64,000 nt of DNA, taken from NCBI GenBank assembly GCA_947167105.1, contig CAMVGU010000003.1:89843-153842 (forward strand), in the 5' to 3' direction. A program made the translations under genes and the position numbers. The notes below the pieces were generated by a model that ran no database searches, had not been told where the DNA came from, and was given only the letters and a program-made list of their open reading frames with translations. Shown here piece by piece: positions 61,787-64,000 of this stretch (position 1 is its first letter; every line of letters starts with the position of its first letter). The stretch comes from an uncultured Selenomonas sp. (lineage in GTDB: Bacteria > Bacillota > Negativicutes > Selenomonadales > Selenomonadaceae).

Positions 61787-62614
61787 TCACCAGTTGGCCT
61801 GGACAGCGGCTAAAGCCTGGTCGTGTGTGAGATCAAAACGTTTCATAAGCTGCTCTATGACTTGAGACTGGCCGATAGAAAAGTCTTTGGCCATGGCAAT
61901 CGCTGCCTTTATACCTTTTGCCTCACCTCTAGCCTCAGCTTCTGCTCGCTCCTCTGCAATTTTCATCTGGAAAGTCATGTAGTTCACCTTCTCCTCTTCG
62001 ATTTTCTTTATCCTGCTGATGAGCTCACGTACTTCATCAACCCATTTGTCCTTGACCGGCAGCCCGTCTACGAAGTTCAGGAAGTTTTTTACCTTGCTGG
62101 GGATATCATTCATTGTTCCCTTGGTGCTGAGAAATATTTTTAGAGAGCCATCGTCTAGCTGGATGCTTTTCTTCTACTGGCAGGTGTTCCTAAAAGTATA
62201 CAGGTGACGTTTGCCGTCAAAGATTTTAAAGGGACAGATGAAGATGATGATAGACTTTTTCAATTTGTTGTAATCAAGACCGGCCTGCAATGAATCGAAG
62301 TCAATGACCGACCGGTAGTACCTGGTACGCCGCCCTAGGATAGCTTCCGGGTAGCGGCGTACCTGCATCTCGATATCGTAGACGGTTTCCTCATCGTCTT
62401 CCACATACACGTCCAGCCTAATGCCCTTGCTTTCATATCTATTTTTCAGGGGCTTCTCAGTTTCTGGGTCTACGAGCCGCTTTATTTTGACTCCAAGTAT
62501 CATTTCCAGCAGGTGCTTGCAGATGTGCTTGTGCTTCATGACCAGCTTGAACATGTAGTCATCTGAGATGGTCAGGTCTTCCCAAGGCTTGATGACAAGA
62601 CGTTTTTGTGCCAA
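61787..62614 (-). pseudogene. Rpn-family PD-(D/E)XK nuclease gene with in-frame amber stop
   Basis: The 5' part (62614-62174) reads QKRLVIKPWEDLTISDDYMF...GIRLDVYVEDDEETVYDIEMQ, the PD-(D/E)XK core of Rpn recombination-promoting nucleases/putative transposases. A TAG at 62176-62174 follows NTCQ, then the same frame continues with LDDGSLKIFLSTKGTMND to the family C-terminus (ending AVQANW). Compared with the adjacent intact copy, the region around the stop aligns without a frameshift, so this is a nonsense mutation. TTG start at 62614. Confidence 0.85.
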
Positions 62615-62651
62615 GGGTAACAGATTCTTTCTTTAAAATTTTCTTACTACT

Positions 62652-62679
62652 ATTTTAGAAAATTGGGATGTGATGTCAA
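62652..62679 (-). promoter_or_regulatory. Promoter of Rpn copy 1
   Basis: Minus strand TTGACA (62679-62674), 16-bp spacer, TAAAAT (62657-62652). The same arrangement precedes copy 2. Confidence 0.7.
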
Positions 62680-62705
62680 CAAAAAGCTCCCTCCGGGGAG
62701 GGAGC
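62680..62705 (-). terminator. Rho-independent terminator of Rpn copy 2
   Basis: GCTCCCTCC-GG-GGAGGGAGC (62686-62705 on plus) with a minus-strand T-run (plus A-run 62681-62685). Confidence 0.85.
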
Positions 62706-62710
62706 GGGGG

Positions 62711-63544
62711 TTACCAGTTTGCCTGGACGGCGGCTTGGGCTTCAGCTTTGGTGAGAGGATAATTTTTTACCAGTAGTTCCACTACCTGAGCAGGACTGGC
62801 GGCAAGGGCCTTGGTACCGGCAATAAAAGCTTTGATACCGGCCTTGCGTTCTTCATTTTGTCCATCTTCATGAGCCTCGCGGAGTTTCATCTCGTAGGTC
62901 ATATAGCTCACCCTTTCTTCTTCTTTGGCCTTGATTTCCTTGATGTACTCGTCGAGTTCAGCCACGAAACTGTCTGAAACCTTTAGGCCTTTCATGTAGT
63001 TGAGAAATGCCAGGATGGCAGGGGATACATCATCCAAGGTGCCCTCGGAGGACAAGAAGATCTTGGTGGCACCGTCATTCAGGGGCAAATCCTTGTCCTC
63101 CTCGCAGTAATTGCGAAAGGTGTACATATGGCGTTTGCCATCGAAAATGGCAAAGGGACACAGGAAAATGATGAAGGATTTCTTCAGTTTCTTGTAGTTG
63201 GCACCGGTGGCTAAGGCTTCTATGTCCAGCATGGATTGGTAGTACCTGGTGCGATAGGCCAGCTCCGTATCGCCATAGTCCCGCACCTGCATCTCGATGT
63301 CGTAGATGGTATCATCGCCCTCCACATAGACATCCAGCCTGATGCCTTTGCCGGCGTAGCGAAATTTCAAGGATTTCTCGTCTTCCAGGTAGGTGATGCG
63401 CTTGATTTTGATGTTGAGGATTGTTTCCAGCAGTTTCTTGCAAAATCTCTTGTGTCGCATGACCAGCTTGAACATGTAGTCATCTGAGATGGTCAAGTCT
63501 TCCCATGGCTTGATGACAGGGCGTTTTTGTGCCAAAGGCAACAT
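62711..63544 (-). CDS. Rpn-family PD-(D/E)XK nuclease
   Basis: 277 residues: QKRPVIKPWEDLTISDDYMFKLVM at the start, nuclease core GIRLDVYVEGDDTIYDIEMQ (Asp and Glu-x-Gln of PD-(D/E)XK), LKKSFIIFLCPF, and the helical C-terminal tail ending AEAQAAVQANW. Known RpnA-type proteins are DNA endonucleases that raise RecA-independent recombination. ATG at 63544 is used, but AAAGGA is very close; a TTG at 63535, matching the start of copy 1, is equally likely. It has its own promoter and terminator, as a self-contained cassette. Confidence 0.88.
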   Translation of the reverse strand: MLPLAQKRPVIKPWEDLTISDDYMFKLVMRHKRFCKKLLETILNIKIKRITYLEDEKSLKFRYAGKGIRLDVYVEGDDTIYDIEMQVRDYGDTELAYRTRYYQSMLDIEALATGANYKKLKKSFIIFLCPFAIFDGKRHMYTFRNYCEEDKDLPLNDGATKIFLSSEGTLDDVSPAILAFLNYMKGLKVSDSFVAELDEYIKEIKAKEEERVSYMTYEMKLREAHEDGQNEERKAGIKAFIAGTKALAASPAQVVELLVKNYPLTKAEAQAAVQANW

Positions 63545-63570
63545 ATCCTTTCTCTTAAATTTTCTCACTA

Positions 63571-63822
63571 TTATTTTAGCAAATTGGGAGGTGATGTCAA
63601 ATTATCAACCAGTAAGCGGCGTAACTCTTGGCCTGGATAAAGTTTATTACTGAAAACCTTGCAACGAGTGGGAAAGATGTCTAAGGACAGAATACCGTCT
63701 TGCAGCCGTTTAAGCTGATTGGCAGCGTAAACCGGCTCTAAAAGTTCAAAAGCGATGTATTCGAAGACTTGACTAAGCACCTTTTCGGCATGCGGAGTGA
63801 TGTTGACGCTGTACTTTTTCAT
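63571..63822 (-). CDS. RelE/ParE-family toxin, C-terminally truncated
   Basis: 83 codons. The start KKYSVNITPHAEKVLSQVFEYIA, then FPTRCKVFSNKLYPGQELRRLLVDN, match RelE/ParE toxins, which normally continue with a strand containing the last conserved residues. Here the sequence instead reads LTSPPNLLK-stop, derived from the promoter of the Rpn cassette. The ATG overlaps the antitoxin stop by 4 nt, the usual TA coupling. Probably inactive. Confidence 0.7.
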   Translation of the reverse strand: MKKYSVNITPHAEKVLSQVFEYIAFELLEPVYAANQLKRLQDGILSLDIFPTRCKVFSNKLYPGQELRRLLVDNLTSPPNLLK

Positions 63823-63893
63823 AGGTTATACTTCGCCTTCATTTCGGCAAATACCTCAGTGGCAGGACGTGCCTTGCCCGCCACAGTCTCATT
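63819..63893 (-). pseudogene. C-terminal fragment of the cognate antitoxin
   Basis: Frame ending AGKARPATEVFAEMKAKYNL, the toxin-binding tail of a type II antitoxin, followed by a TGA that overlaps the toxin ATG. No start codon in this frame; a stop lies upstream at about 63930. The DNA-binding N-terminus is missing. Confidence 0.6.
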
Positions 63894-63940
63894 ATATCCC
63901 TTTAGTAGATGCTGACGTAGTATAAACGATTTTAAATAAC

Positions 63941-64000
63941 TTTACGTTTTTCTTCGTTTATGATATAATGAGTTCATACCATAAACGGAGGGAAATCATG
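63941..64000 (+). promoter_or_regulatory. Promoter, operator-like dyad and RBS of a gene leaving the window
   Basis: TTTACG (63941-63946), 17 bp, TATAAT (63964-63969). An inverted repeat CGTTTATG (63955-63962) and CATAAACG (63980-63987) brackets the -10 and start site, as in an autoregulated gene. GGAGGG (63987-63992) precedes ATG at 63998, of which only the start codon is in the window. Confidence 0.75.

Noticed and set aside
1..64000. CRISPR arrays
   Set aside because: No regularly spaced direct repeats with unique spacers and no cas genes were seen.
1..64000. tRNA or rRNA genes
   Set aside because: No cloverleaf with a TTCGANNC-type T-loop in the right place and no rRNA-like sequence was recognised by eye; a tRNAscan-SE run would settle it.

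Overview
The window reads as a chromosome segment of a diderm Firmicute of the class Negativicutes, most likely a Selenomonas-like organism. The support is indirect: strong GGAGG-type ribosome binding sites, ATG/GTG/TTG starts, a GatCAB operon, a Nap nitrate reductase, RgpF-type glycan genes and tandem Rpn-family nuclease genes. No rRNA or tRNA gene was seen, so the taxon is an inference.

Layout. (1) 1-8.4 kb is housekeeping: a Zn/Cd-type P-ATPase behind an ArsR/SmtB-like operator, a NIF3/CutA-like protein, an ArsC/Spx-like protein, gatCAB, a phosphoglycolate-phosphatase-like HAD enzyme and rlmD. (2) 8.5-21.2 kb is an accessory island. Two tiny open frames precede three very large co-oriented genes: a RecD-like helicase with a C-terminal PD-(D/E)XK-like nuclease, a SNF2 helicase with an N-terminal HEPN-like domain (RNxxxH), and a protein with two sacsin-type GHKL ATPase modules and a C-terminal Cys-pair finger. 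This is the best candidate for an undescribed system, probably anti-phage. (3) 21.3-29.9 kb (minus) is a nine-gene molybdenum operon, modA-modC-modB-(MoeA-like)-moeA-moaA-(MOSC-mogA)-(mobA-mobB)-moaC, behind a Moco-type riboswitch with its own terminator. (4) 30.1-34.7 kb (plus) is the divergent periplasmic nitrate reductase locus napD / napG-napH-multiheme cytochrome-napA, which would use the cofactor made by region 3. A MITE lies between the two loci. (5) 34.8-61 kb is a large surface-glycan locus: rfbD, DUF4422 proteins, an IspD/TarI-like cytidylyltransferase, a CDP-glycerol transferase-like protein, GT2 and GT4 glycosyltransferases, an RgpF-like protein, a methyltransferase, an O-acetyltransferase, an epimerase and UDP-glucose dehydrogenase. 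Several of these proteins share a recurrent Rossmann-like module of about 80 residues. The locus is scarred by an intact IS5-family element, a truncated second transposase, a recombinase remnant, an FkbM pseudogene and probable frameshifts. (6) 61-64 kb holds two small Cys-pair proteins, two Rpn cassettes in tandem (one with an in-frame amber stop) and a toxin-antitoxin pair apparently truncated by the Rpn cassette.

Functionally, regions 3 and 4 form one molybdenum-to-nitrate-respiration unit. Region 5 builds a phosphate-, deoxysugar- and probably uronate-containing surface polymer, and is where most of the rearrangement has occurred.
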